Assembly: GCF_018861905.1 (NCBI RefSeq)
Contig: NZ_JAHLDU010000001.1
Coordinates: 1-64,000, forward strand
Direction: 5' to 3'
DNA length: 64,000 bases
DNA from: Clostridium sp. DSM 17811
GTDB taxonomy: Bacteria; Bacillota; Clostridia; Clostridiales; Clostridiaceae
The position numbers and the translations under genes are program-made. Positions 9,523 through 17,333 of the stretch are shown here, one piece after another (the stretch's first letter is position 1; each line of letters begins with the position of its first letter). A model generated the notes under the pieces. It was not told where the DNA came from, ran no database searches, and was given only the letters and a program-made list of their open reading frames with translations.

Positions 9523-9849
9523 TTAGTATTCTTCTGCCAGTAGCATTGTTGAATAACCTTTTCCTATCTCATCTTCACCATCATTAATAACAAATACCTT
9601 TGCATTTACAGTTTCTTTTGCTAGTATTTTATATGTCTTATTGTATTCTGGCACCTCTTCTCTATGTTCTATTACCTGGTAGAATATATCATCAGCTTTA
9701 TGCTCCGTTAGCTCAAAAATTTGTAAATAATCACGTTTGAGCCCTTGCTCTTTTAATTTATCTATACAACACCACATAAATAATTGTAACTCCAATGGTA
9801 TATCAGCTTGTACTCCTCTAGTGATGTACCTATTATTTTTATCAAACAT
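9523..9849 (-). CDS. DUF960 family protein
   Basis: This is a small soluble protein of 108 residues. Its start FDKNNRYITRG, the PLELQLFMW segment, and the late basic/acidic strand VNAKVFVINDGEDE match the DUF960 family, found mainly on plasmids, phages and integrative elements of Firmicutes; its function is not known. The start is set at 9849 rather than 9858 because GGAG abuts the first ATG but is 9 bases from the second. It is 18 bases downstream of the RadC-like gene and probably co-transcribed with it. Confidence 0.65.
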   Translation of the reverse strand: MFDKNNRYITRGVQADIPLELQLFMWCCIDKLKEQGLKRDYLQIFELTEHKADDIFYQVIEHREEVPEYNKTYKILAKETVNAKVFVINDGEDEIGKGYSTMLLAEEY

Positions 9850-9867
9850 CTTAACCATCTCCTTCTC

Positions 9868-10395
9868 CTACAACATTCCTTTTTCTTTCAGGCTGCAGTA
9901 GCTAAATTCTTTCCCTATGACAATATGATCGATAATCGGTATGCCAATTATCTTACCTGCCTCAACTAATCGCTTAGTTATACTCACGTCTTCTGATGAC
10001 GGAGTTGTATCACCTGAGGGGTGATTATGTGCAAGAATAACGCTTGCGCTGTTGGATAATATTGCCACTTTGAATACCTCACGTGGATGCACTATTGAAG
10101 CATTCAATGAACCAATACTTATCGTACTGACTGAGATTGGCTCATTCTTATTATTAAGACAAATTAGTATGAGCTCCTCCCTGTCGCAATTTTCTAAGAA
10201 TCCTCTAGCAAGTTCTGCTCCTTCTGAGGGGGAATTAATTCTTCTTCCAGCATATAAAATGCTACTTTCACACACCATCTTTATTGATACTATACTTACT
10301 CTTTTAGCAGGTATCTTCTTTTCTATATCCTCACACACCTTCATTACCAATTGATCCCCTATGTTTTTACCTATGCAATATATTGATTTTCCCAT
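9868..10395 (-). CDS. radC: RadC-like JAB/JAMM domain protein
   Basis: The 175-residue protein carries the RadC signature H123-N-H125-P-S-G-D129, followed by D136 in the PSSED segment. These form the JAMM metal site. It is shorter than chromosomal RadC (about 225 residues) and lacks the usual N-terminal helix-hairpin-helix part, as is common for copies on mobile elements. The biochemical role of RadC is unsettled; JAMM folds are metal peptidases in other families. The start follows GGGGGAG and overlaps the end of the preceding gene by 25 bases, which implies coupling. The neighbourhood (DUF960, a tyrosine recombinase) suggests integrated-element origin. Confidence 0.8.
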   Translation of the reverse strand: MGKSIYCIGKNIGDQLVMKVCEDIEKKIPAKRVSIVSIKMVCESSILYAGRRINSPSEGAELARGFLENCDREELILICLNNKNEPISVSTISIGSLNASIVHPREVFKVAILSNSASVILAHNHPSGDTTPSSEDVSITKRLVEAGKIIGIPIIDHIVIGKEFSYCSLKEKGML

Positions 10396-10748
10396 GATAT
10401 TCTCCCCCTTTTTATGTGTGGTATCATTACATTATTTATTAGATTCTCTATTACTATTTCTACTGAATCCCACGCATAACTGCTAATGTACCATCTGTCT
10501 TTACCTTCAAATTCAATGGTTACTTCGTATTTACCATCACTTATCTCTGATACGGCAACATATGTATCTTCAATGATTACTCCCTCCACTATAGTTTTGT
10601 AGAAGTCCCCTATATCACAACCTACAACTGAATCTACTGTATATTCCATTAGGTTCTCTATACCAAACTCCTCTATTGCTTTCTTTGTTCTTACTTCAAG
10701 ATATTCAAAGTCCATTGATGATAATAAACTTTTTATCATTGTTTTCAT
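10371..10748 (-). CDS. Hypothetical protein upstream of radC
   Basis: This 125-residue soluble protein is not recognised. The start is set at ATG 10748 (MKTMIKSLLSSMDF) because AGGAGAGG lies five bases upstream; an earlier in-frame ATG at 10784 has no such site and falls in a terminator hairpin. It has a helical N-terminal part and a beta-rich middle (VAVSEISDGKYEVTIEFEG). Its 3' end overlaps radC. Such genes beside radC and DUF960 are common in integrated elements, but no function can be assigned. Confidence 0.55.
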   Translation of the reverse strand: MKTMIKSLLSSMDFEYLEVRTKKAIEEFGIENLMEYTVDSVVGCDIGDFYKTIVEGVIIEDTYVAVSEISDGKYEVTIEFEGKDRWYISSYAWDSVEIVIENLINNVMIPHIKRGRISWENQYIA

Positions 10749-10769
10749 TCCTCTCCTACTTAATTTTGG

Positions 10770-10856
10770 GTATAAAAATAGCACCTAGCCTCATTTATTT
10801 GAGATTAGATGCTATTGTTGATTTCTGTGTTCTAAATGGTCTTATTTACTATCATT
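10770..10856 (-). repeat. Hairpin repeat, copy 2 (acts as terminator)
   Basis: This is the second copy of the segment at 6088-6180. The stem AGCACCTAGCCTCA (10780-10793) pairs with TGAGATTAGATGCT with three G-U pairs. On the minus strand it is followed by ATTTTTATA, so it is well placed to terminate transcription from the 48-codon gene at 10862-11008. Confidence 0.6.
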
Positions 10857-10861
10857 CTTTC

Positions 10862-11008
10862 CTACATCCAAAGAGTCCTTGCTACCCATTTTCTAAATAC
10901 TACACCCACTATTCCACCAAAGATTATTCCTGAACCGATACTTGTTCCTGTCATTACTGCTGCTATAGCTCCTACTACTGCACCACCTATTGCCCATTTT
11001 ACTATCAT
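10862..11008 (-). CDS. Small glycine-zipper membrane protein (48 residues)
   Basis: ATG at 11008 follows AAGGAGGAATTATAT, an excellent ribosome binding site, and the frame runs 48 codons to TAG. The protein starts MIVKWAIGGAVVGAIAAVM and continues with GTSIGSGIIFGGIVGVVF, giving two hydrophobic Gly/Ala-rich segments with a basic C-terminus (RKWVAR). This looks like a membrane-inserted glycine zipper, as in small holin-like, bacteriocin-like or toxin peptides. The function is unknown. A terminator-type repeat follows directly. The complementary plus-strand frame here is a shadow. Confidence 0.6.
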   Translation of the reverse strand: MIVKWAIGGAVVGAIAAVMTGTSIGSGIIFGGIVGVVFRKWVARTLWM

Positions 11009-11161
11009 ATATAATTCCTCCTTTTTATGATCCTGTGTGTTCCTAAGTTACTTTCCATTTAATATGAATGTACTAAATTTATAATATACTATTATTTTCT
11101 AATTTAAGCCATTTATCTTGATACATCCCTAATTGTATCACTTGAGGCAACTGGCATAAGA

Positions 11162-11196
11162 AAATCCCCTACATCTTTTATTGATGTAAGGGATTC
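11162..11196 (-). terminator. Intrinsic terminator after the M28-like/metallopeptidase gene
   Basis: ATCCCCTACATC and GATGTAAGGGAT form a 12-base stem with one mismatch around a 7-base loop. On the minus strand it is followed by TTTTCTT. It lies 17 bases past the stop at 11213. Confidence 0.65.
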
Positions 11197-11212
11197 CATA
11201 TTATCTATTATA

Positions 11213-13981
11213 CTATTGATAAAACACATACCATTCTTTTAAAATTGTATTAAAGTCTTTTCCTAATTTGCTTTCAAGTACTGACTGCACTGATGGTCTA
11301 GGGCTATTATAAAACTCGTATTGAATCTCTCTGCAAATTTCTTTGCCATATGTCTTCCAAATATAATATTCAACACTAGCCAATTTATCATAATGTGCTT
11401 GCCATTGAGCTGAGGTTGTTAAGTTTTTATTATTATCTGCAGTAAATTCAGACCAATCTAATTTTGAGACATCTGTACCCACTGCTAATTGAGGAACTGT
11501 TGCTTTAAAATATGATTTCAAATCCGCATTTATACCTGTAGCAAAAGCGTATACATGGCCGGATATCTCCTGATTATCTGTATCTGAATCACTATCATGG
11601 GCCGTTAAAGTATGATTTGCTATTACATGATTAAGTTCATGAGCAAATGTACCTACTAAGTCATAATTGCCACCTTGTGTATTTTCAGAATTTCTTACAA
11701 TACTTAAACTGTAATCTTTAAAACTTTGATAGCCTCCACTCTTTTCTCCTGTTCCTATTTTATCTGTTCTATTTATAACTAGCGGCCCTTCTTCCCATCC
11801 ATCAACACAGTATACTTTAACTTTTTCTGTTGGCACGATAGTGTTGAAGTTCCACCATAGAGTATTTATAAAAATAGCATCAGCATCTTTTGTCAATTTA
11901 TCTACTTCTGATTGTGGGAAACTATCTTCATAATAAACTTTTGCATATTTTGTTTCAACTACATTAAGAGTTTCATCTATTGAAGCTACATATTCTTTTA
12001 CTGGCTGTGATGGGTCAATTACTACTTGTTTTGGTACTAGATTTGTTATAATATTTATTATATTAGTCTTTACTTTAGCCATTGCATCTATTTGAATGTT
12101 GTTATCATTTAATGAGTCTAAATTATCTCCATATCTTATAAACATACTAGGTATATTCTTTTTAAAGAACTGATAGTTGTTACCAAAAGGATAATTTACT
12201 TCAGATGGCAAATCAAATACATATTCTCCTGACTTAGAAACAGCATTATGTAGTGCTGTATAGTTTTTGTCAATTGCATTAAATACTGTAGTATTACTTT
12301 CAGGATTACCAATGTCATATACATCAATATTTGCAATTACATTGCTGATATCTGAATAGTTATTAACAAAGTATTGAGAACCCTCCATTAATTCAGCTTG
12401 ACTACCAAATGCAGCGAATAGTATATTACATTCAGGCTTTGTAGTTGTATAATATTTTGCTAAGTCACATAAATCACCAACAGCCGCCGCATTTGTAGAT
12501 GCACCGTTAGCAGTTCTTCCATCTGGTAAAGAACCATATCCATCAAGACTTGCACTAACAACTATAGTTTTAGATTGATCATTTCCTTTAATCATTCCTA
12601 AAACATTGTAAGAGTCTGCACCAGCCGTTTTAGTTAAATCAATATTGCCTTCAACTTTAACACTAGATATATCTCCTATTGAAGCTGAAGATGTGTTTAT
12701 TTCTAAATAAGTACTAGAAGCGTCTTTAGATAAATAGAAGACAGGAAAAGATACGCCTTCATATTTTATAGGTTTTTCGAATGTATATATAGGCATATAC
12801 ATATTAGGTATAATTAAAACTGATGCCGCTCCTTTAGCTTTAGCAATTACTGCTCTGTCCAATACTCCTAAAGGTTTATTAGGTAATATATCGCCTAGGA
12901 ATAGAACAGTTTTACCTGTGACACTTAAGCCTAAGTAATTTTCTTCATAACCATTTCCAACAAATACTGTCTCATTACTATTTATTATACCTGAGCCAGT
13001 ATTTCCGTGAAGTTTAAAATCTTTTAGAAAAGTTAATTCTGTACCTTTAATATTTAGAGTTGGTATACTTGCATACTCTGCGATGTTCATACCATACCTT
13101 TGTAGATAAGTATTATTATCTCCTGATGCAGTTAATCCAAGTGATTGAAATACATTTGATACGTAATTTGCAGATGCAGTATATCCTTCAGTACCTGCTA
13201 GTCTACCTTTGTATTTTGAATTAGCTATTTCTGTAGCAACATTGTAACCAAAAGAACTTGAAGTGATATCAGGAACTGCCCCTATAGAAATTGCGGGAGT
13301 TGTTTTATCTTCTACAGTTAATTTAGTGGTTACATATATTTTGTTTGTATTTACTACTCCATCGACCATTATTAATGTACCTGTGAATATAAATTTCCCT
13401 GCTACACTTGTATTTCCTATCTTATCCCATGTTACATAAAAATTTTTAGTTGTTCCATTAGATAATGTTGCTAGTACTGTTAATGGTAATGTATAAGCAT
13501 CACCTGTACGTTTTGTAATATTAATAGTACTAACAGAGCTAACTGTTAAGTTTGTAACTGCTGGAGTTGTGTAGGTAGTCGTATCCACTGTTTTTGTAGG
13601 AACCTTATCAGTTTCTACTTTAATAGCAGCCACTATTGTAGCAGCATTATTTTTAATGTACGTTTTAATTGCTGTTGGATCTTTAAAATCAACACTCCCT
13701 GCTTTAAGTAATCTAGAAACTTCTGCTGATTGTGCAGCTGCTTTATCAGATGGATTATAGTACTTTCCATAAGTGTCTTCTTTTAAAAATACATCATTGC
13801 CCCCATCTTTCAAATCTGAAATCAAAGCTTGTATATCATTAGAAGAAGTAACATTATAAATCCTCTTATTTGTAGTGTTTATAATCCCCCCTGTTGCAGC
13901 ATTCGCTATACTAGTGCTAGCTGTCACAATTACTAATACAAAAGAAATGATTGTTATTTTTATATCTTTTATGTATTTCAT
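11213..13981 (-). CDS. Secreted fusion: S-layer-type N-module, inactive M28-like domain with PA insert, HExxH metallopeptidase
   Basis: The protein has 923 residues from ATG 13981 (GGGGG at 7-base spacing; ATG 13984 is an alternative). After a signal peptide comes a module (about 25-135) clearly related to the start of the S-layer-like protein at 17334-21029, then a Big_4-like Ig domain (about 160-245). An M28 aminopeptidase fold with an inserted PA domain follows (about 265-690), but its metal site is gone: the AH.D motif reads SASLD, GADDN reads GASTN, the catalytic EE reads QA, and the late His is Tyr. The C-terminal domain carries HELNH (H781, E782, H785) and a candidate third ligand E805, matching HExxH-x19-E gluzincins. 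The predicted role is a surface metallopeptidase whose M28 part serves binding or structure. It sits next to an integrase. Confidence 0.75.
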   Translation of the reverse strand: MKYIKDIKITIISFVLVIVTASTSIANAATGGIINTTNKRIYNVTSSNDIQALISDLKDGGNDVFLKEDTYGKYYNPSDKAAAQSAEVSRLLKAGSVDFKDPTAIKTYIKNNAATIVAAIKVETDKVPTKTVDTTTYTTPAVTNLTVSSVSTINITKRTGDAYTLPLTVLATLSNGTTKNFYVTWDKIGNTSVAGKFIFTGTLIMVDGVVNTNKIYVTTKLTVEDKTTPAISIGAVPDITSSSFGYNVATEIANSKYKGRLAGTEGYTASANYVSNVFQSLGLTASGDNNTYLQRYGMNIAEYASIPTLNIKGTELTFLKDFKLHGNTGSGIINSNETVFVGNGYEENYLGLSVTGKTVLFLGDILPNKPLGVLDRAVIAKAKGAASVLIIPNMYMPIYTFEKPIKYEGVSFPVFYLSKDASSTYLEINTSSASIGDISSVKVEGNIDLTKTAGADSYNVLGMIKGNDQSKTIVVSASLDGYGSLPDGRTANGASTNAAAVGDLCDLAKYYTTTKPECNILFAAFGSQAELMEGSQYFVNNYSDISNVIANIDVYDIGNPESNTTVFNAIDKNYTALHNAVSKSGEYVFDLPSEVNYPFGNNYQFFKKNIPSMFIRYGDNLDSLNDNNIQIDAMAKVKTNIINIITNLVPKQVVIDPSQPVKEYVASIDETLNVVETKYAKVYYEDSFPQSEVDKLTKDADAIFINTLWWNFNTIVPTEKVKVYCVDGWEEGPLVINRTDKIGTGEKSGGYQSFKDYSLSIVRNSENTQGGNYDLVGTFAHELNHVIANHTLTAHDSDSDTDNQEISGHVYAFATGINADLKSYFKATVPQLAVGTDVSKLDWSEFTADNNKNLTTSAQWQAHYDKLASVEYYIWKTYGKEICREIQYEFYNSPRPSVQSVLESKLGKDFNTILKEWYVFYQ

Positions 13982-14081
13982 CATATATCCCCCTTTATTT
14001 CTATATAATACCATCTTTATTCTATCATGATTTTACATTTTATTCTACAATATTTATATATATAGATATTATCTATATACC

Positions 14082-14987
14082 TTAGAGAAGTTCCACAGCA
14101 TCTCTCTTGTCTTTACTTGATGTGTTTATATAAAAGTTTGCGGTGGTTTGTATACTTGCATGACCAGCGAGCTTTGCTACTGTAGTCAATTCGACCCCTT
14201 TCTTAATTAGTGTAGTACAAAATGCATGCCTAAATTTATGTGGATAGAGTCTTATATCCAGCCTCTTCTCCAGCTTGTTTAGGATCTTGTTGATAGCATC
14301 TCGATCCATTTTGGCTGCTCTGTTTGTTAGGATTAGGTATTCGCTTTGAGCAAACTTATTGTCTTTTCTTTCTCCATCAAGGTATTCTTTTATTGCTTCT
14401 ATGGCTTCTCCCTTAAGAGGAACTTCTCTTCTTTTTCCTCCCTTTCCCCAGGAAATAGTTAGATTCATAGATAGAAGGTCTACATCCTTTAACTTTATAT
14501 TTACTAGTTCAGATACACGAACACCTGTATATAGTAGCAGTAGTATAATTAGTCTATCCCTTGATGTTACTTCCTCAGATTGAATATAAAACAGTAGCTT
14601 TTCTCCCTCTGCATCTGTAAATACTTCTACCTCTTTTTCACTTCCTGCAGCTATTTTCAACTTATCCCTGCATAAGTCTACTACTTTCTCCGTTAGATAT
14701 TTTTCATCTATTAGGAATTGATTGAATGATTGCAAGCTATTAATTTTCTTATTAATAGTGTTTATCTCATAGTTATTTTGTACAAGAAAATTTTTATAGG
14801 CTGTAACATGGAATCTTGTTAGTTTACCTGTGAAAATGTTCCCCTTAGATTCTAGCCATTCGACGAAGCTTCTAATGTCACCCACGTAGCTTTCAATAGT
14901 TTTAGGTGCTAGTCCATTCTCAAGTAGTGCTTCATAGAAACTAGATACTAATTTTTCAGATAGTATTTCAGTATTATTATCATTCAT
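14082..14987 (-). CDS. Tyrosine recombinase/integrase (XerC/D-like)
   Basis: The 301-residue protein has an N-terminal SAM-like core-binding domain (about 10-105) and a C-terminal catalytic domain. The active-site set is visible: R157 in TGVRVSEL, K182 in GKGGK, H250/R253 in HKFRHAF, H276 in LAGHAS and nucleophile Y286 in ANFYINTS. It should catalyse site-specific strand exchange, either chromosomal resolution or integration of the surrounding element. Length and motifs fit XerC/D and phage-type enzymes equally. It follows the 120-residue hypothetical gene by two bases, so the pair is one transcription unit. No att repeats could be identified by eye. Confidence 0.85.
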   Translation of the reverse strand: MNDNNTEILSEKLVSSFYEALLENGLAPKTIESYVGDIRSFVEWLESKGNIFTGKLTRFHVTAYKNFLVQNNYEINTINKKINSLQSFNQFLIDEKYLTEKVVDLCRDKLKIAAGSEKEVEVFTDAEGEKLLFYIQSEEVTSRDRLIILLLLYTGVRVSELVNIKLKDVDLLSMNLTISWGKGGKRREVPLKGEAIEAIKEYLDGERKDNKFAQSEYLILTNRAAKMDRDAINKILNKLEKRLDIRLYPHKFRHAFCTTLIKKGVELTTVAKLAGHASIQTTANFYINTSSKDKRDAVELL

Positions 14988-14989
14988 GA

Positions 14990-15352
14990 CTATTCATCCA
15001 TATACTTTAGCAGTTCTTTAGGAGTTAGACCTTTTGGAATAATGACACTTATACTATAATCGGAACTTAGGATCATAAGGGAATTAGTATATATCTCACC
15101 ATTGGAGCAGATTATTTTATCCACGAATTCTGGTAAAGTACAACCTAAATCTATTTTCTTTCTTATTGTCTCCACATCTTTTTCATCCTCAGCAATTAAA
15201 ATATAGCCACCCAGGTCAAGGTATTCATCTCTTGTATGCCCATAGCAATCATTTAGAATTGTTGCTATCTCTACTACTTTGGCTACTACCTCTGCTGGTA
15301 GACCACTTAGTGTTTCTAATTCTGTTTCTGTTTTATGAGCTATTTTAATCAT
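14990..15352 (-). CDS. Hypothetical protein paired with the integrase
   Basis: This 120-residue soluble protein is of unrecognised family. It begins MIKIAHKTETELETLSGLPA and contains an acidic middle (LIAEDEKDVETIRKK) and a basic C-terminal turn (IPKGLTPKELLKYMDE). AGGAGGA precedes the ATG. Its stop lies two bases before the integrase start, so translation is coupled. It may be an accessory or regulatory factor of the recombinase, but only the arrangement supports that. Confidence 0.5.
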   Translation of the reverse strand: MIKIAHKTETELETLSGLPAEVVAKVVEIATILNDCYGHTRDEYLDLGGYILIAEDEKDVETIRKKIDLGCTLPEFVDKIICSNGEIYTNSLMILSSDYSISVIIPKGLTPKELLKYMDE

Positions 15353-15544
15353 ATATATCCTCCTTTGATTTTACTTTTTTATATTCAAAGAAATAATATA
15401 TGGTTAAATTTAGCATTGTTACAGGTATAAAAAATGCTTAAAACAGATTTTACTCCATCTTAAGCTTGTATATTTTTACTATATTAACATCTCTACCTAC
15501 TATATATCCTATTTCCATCGTTTTTTATCCCTACTTACATCCTG

Positions 15545-15703
15545 TTATTTTCCAATAGTTAACCATTTAGTCTTATCATCTATTTTTTTTCCTATTATCC
15601 TTCCCTTTTCTCCAAACAAACCACCGATCTTCTCTGCTGCATCTTTTATTACAATGGGACCTATTTTTACAATTACACCTTGAGACATACCTTTTAAAGC
15701 CAT
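15545..15703 (-). CDS. Small basic hypothetical protein (52 residues)
   Basis: ATG at 15703 follows TTGGAGGTTTTATT, a strong ribosome binding site, and the frame runs 52 codons to TAA. The protein starts MALKGMSQGVIVKIGPIVIK and continues DAAEKIGGLFGEKGRIIGKK, ending IDDKTKWLTIGK. It is Gly/Lys/Ile-rich with an amphipathic middle, without cysteines or a clear membrane helix. No family was recognised. It resembles small phage- or element-encoded proteins. It is the first minus-strand gene upstream of the hypothetical/integrase pair. Confidence 0.5.
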   Translation of the reverse strand: MALKGMSQGVIVKIGPIVIKDAAEKIGGLFGEKGRIIGKKIDDKTKWLTIGK

Positions 15704-16049
15704 AATAAAACCTCCAATGCTATTTTGTTTTTATTTTTCTACATTATTAACTTTTATAGAATAAAATATGCTTATTTCTATTTTTTGTAAAAATACTTTA
15801 GTTCTATTATTTTGTTATTGTACCATTTCACTGCATTATTTAGATTATGCCTTGAAAAATTGATTGTTGAAAGTGGCATAAAATGTTGATATGACTGGAA
15901 GGGCGATTTAGTTAGGAGCAACAGAATACTTTTGCAGTGAACAGAAAAGAAGAGAATCGCCACCGAAATGACAAATCCCTCCTCTTATATTTCATTTTCA
16001 GTTCACCACTATAGCAAGTATTTAATATTTTCTGTACATAGTAATTGAT
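15704..16049. other. Intergenic stretch, no convincing gene
   Basis: These 346 bases contain a 61-codon minus-strand frame (15778-15963) with no ribosome binding site and a hydrophobic, Ser/Phe-rich sequence that does not look coding. GGCGATT at 15902 and AATCGCC at 15955 form a long-range inverted pair. Nothing else stands out. Confidence 0.35.
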
Positions 16050-16229
16050 TTAAATCTTTATCGTATCTGAAGCAAAACTCTGCTTTGTAAGCACTTGTAC
16101 TAAATCTAAATCCCTTTTTACATCTGCTATTGTAGTATAGTTCCTATTGCTTTTATATATAAATAAATCTAGTGCTTTTTTTCTTCTTTTTTGCCTTAAA
16201 TTTATATAATCTACATCGTTATTTTCCAT
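16050..16229 (-). pseudogene. Possible frameshifted C-terminal extension of the 184-residue gene
   Basis: A 59-codon frame starts at ATG 16229 and ends at TAA 16050. It begins MENNDVDYINLRQKRRKKAL and looks coding: charged, with a basic patch and a helical tail. It has no ribosome binding site. The same frame is open back into the end of the gene at 16264-16818, reading LNNSNSSEEIDNAI across that gene's stop. A +1 shift near 16272 would fuse the two. It could instead be a separate coupled small gene. Confidence 0.35.
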
Positions 16230-16263
16230 TATTGCATTGTCTATTTCTTCTGACGAGTTACTG

Positions 16264-16818
16264 TTATTTAGTGTCCATAAGCAATTGTGATTTTACTGCT
16301 TGCTCTAATGACTCCTTATCACAGTTTAATAATTCCATTAGTTTACTTCCTATGTAACTTTTTATGTTACTCAGTGCGTTTATTTCACCCATTATGGCAT
16401 CCTTTAAGCTATTACTTGAAACAAATTTTATGTTTTTTTGGAGACTCTCTATTTGCTTTTTAATTTCTTTATATTTTTCCATGTTATCGTCTAAAGATTT
16501 AAAATCATAATCTACTTTGTTTAATAACTGCCCAAATTTATCATTATGTATTTTTATAAGCTTAACTTCTATCTGTTTTAGATTACTACTTTTACTGACT
16601 TCCATGTATTTGTTCATTAATGAAAATATATTCTCTATTTTTGTAATGCTATCTTCTTGATTTATATTATTTTCTAAACTCTGTTTTTCATTTACTTCTT
16701 TACAAAAATCAATAGTTACTACCTCCTCCTCTTTCATAGTATAGAATTGTGATATATCTATAGTTAAAGTATTATCGTATTGTAATGAATTTGTAGTTGT
16801 AAGATATCCTTGTGCCAT
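16264..16818 (-). CDS. Hypothetical coiled-coil protein
   Basis: This 184-residue soluble protein is not recognised. The start has TAGGAGGAAATATT before the ATG. The middle and C-terminal half (about 55-175) is dominated by charged heptad-like helices, such as NMEKYKEIKKQIESLQKN, that could form a coiled coil; the N-terminus is Thr/Asn-rich. It sits at the edge of the element-like region. The reading frame may originally have continued past its stop (see 16050-16229). Confidence 0.5.
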   Translation of the reverse strand: MAQGYLTTTNSLQYDNTLTIDISQFYTMKEEEVVTIDFCKEVNEKQSLENNINQEDSITKIENIFSLMNKYMEVSKSSNLKQIEVKLIKIHNDKFGQLLNKVDYDFKSLDDNMEKYKEIKKQIESLQKNIKFVSSNSLKDAIMGEINALSNIKSYIGSKLMELLNCDKESLEQAVKSQLLMDTK

Positions 16819-17333
16819 ATAATATTTCCTCCTAGTGTAGATAGTTTTTATACTTATTATATCATTATTTATATCATTAATAGATACTGTTTATTATTTG
16901 TTTGGTTCCTTGAAATTAGAATATATGGTATGGTTCATGGAAATGTAATTGTAGAAGTATTGTTTAGTGAATTATTTTTATAATTAAGCAAATCATAAAA
17001 TAACATAAGTCATCATACCTAACTAAATAGATATAATGACTCATATTATTTAAAACATTAAATTTATATCCACAATATGTTTTGTGGTGTAGTCAGCGAT
17101 GAGATCTGACTTTACTTAAGTTGTAACTGAAATGATTTTAAGTCGATGAGATATATTTTTATGAAATGTTATTCTCTAAAATTAGGATTAATTAATTTGA
17201 GAAGAGCAGTTCTAAAACTGCTCTTCTCTCATATTTGTTTTGATTGCTTAGTTGCCTTTACCAGCTCACCGTTTGCCTCTGAAAATTTTTACACTGGGGC
17301 ATAGGAGATGACTGAAAGTAGGCTCCTTGCCAC
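16819..17333. other. Intergenic region with a terminator-like hairpin
   Basis: In this stretch of 515 AT-rich bases, a 13-bp perfect inverted repeat (GAGAAGAGCAGTT at 17199 and its complement ending at 17228) could end transcription of the large S-layer-like gene that stops at 17334, though its minus-strand T-run is weak. No gene was seen. Confidence 0.45.

Noticed and set aside
8054-9523. Terminal inverted repeats for the IS4-type element
   Set aside because: No matching ends or target duplication could be found by eye in the flanks, so no element borders are claimed.
10836-11030. 64-codon plus-strand frame
   Set aside because: It is the complement of the well-supported 48-codon minus-strand gene at 10862-11008.
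15778-15963. 61-codon minus-strand frame
   Set aside because: It has no ribosome binding site, low-complexity hydrophobic composition and no supporting context.
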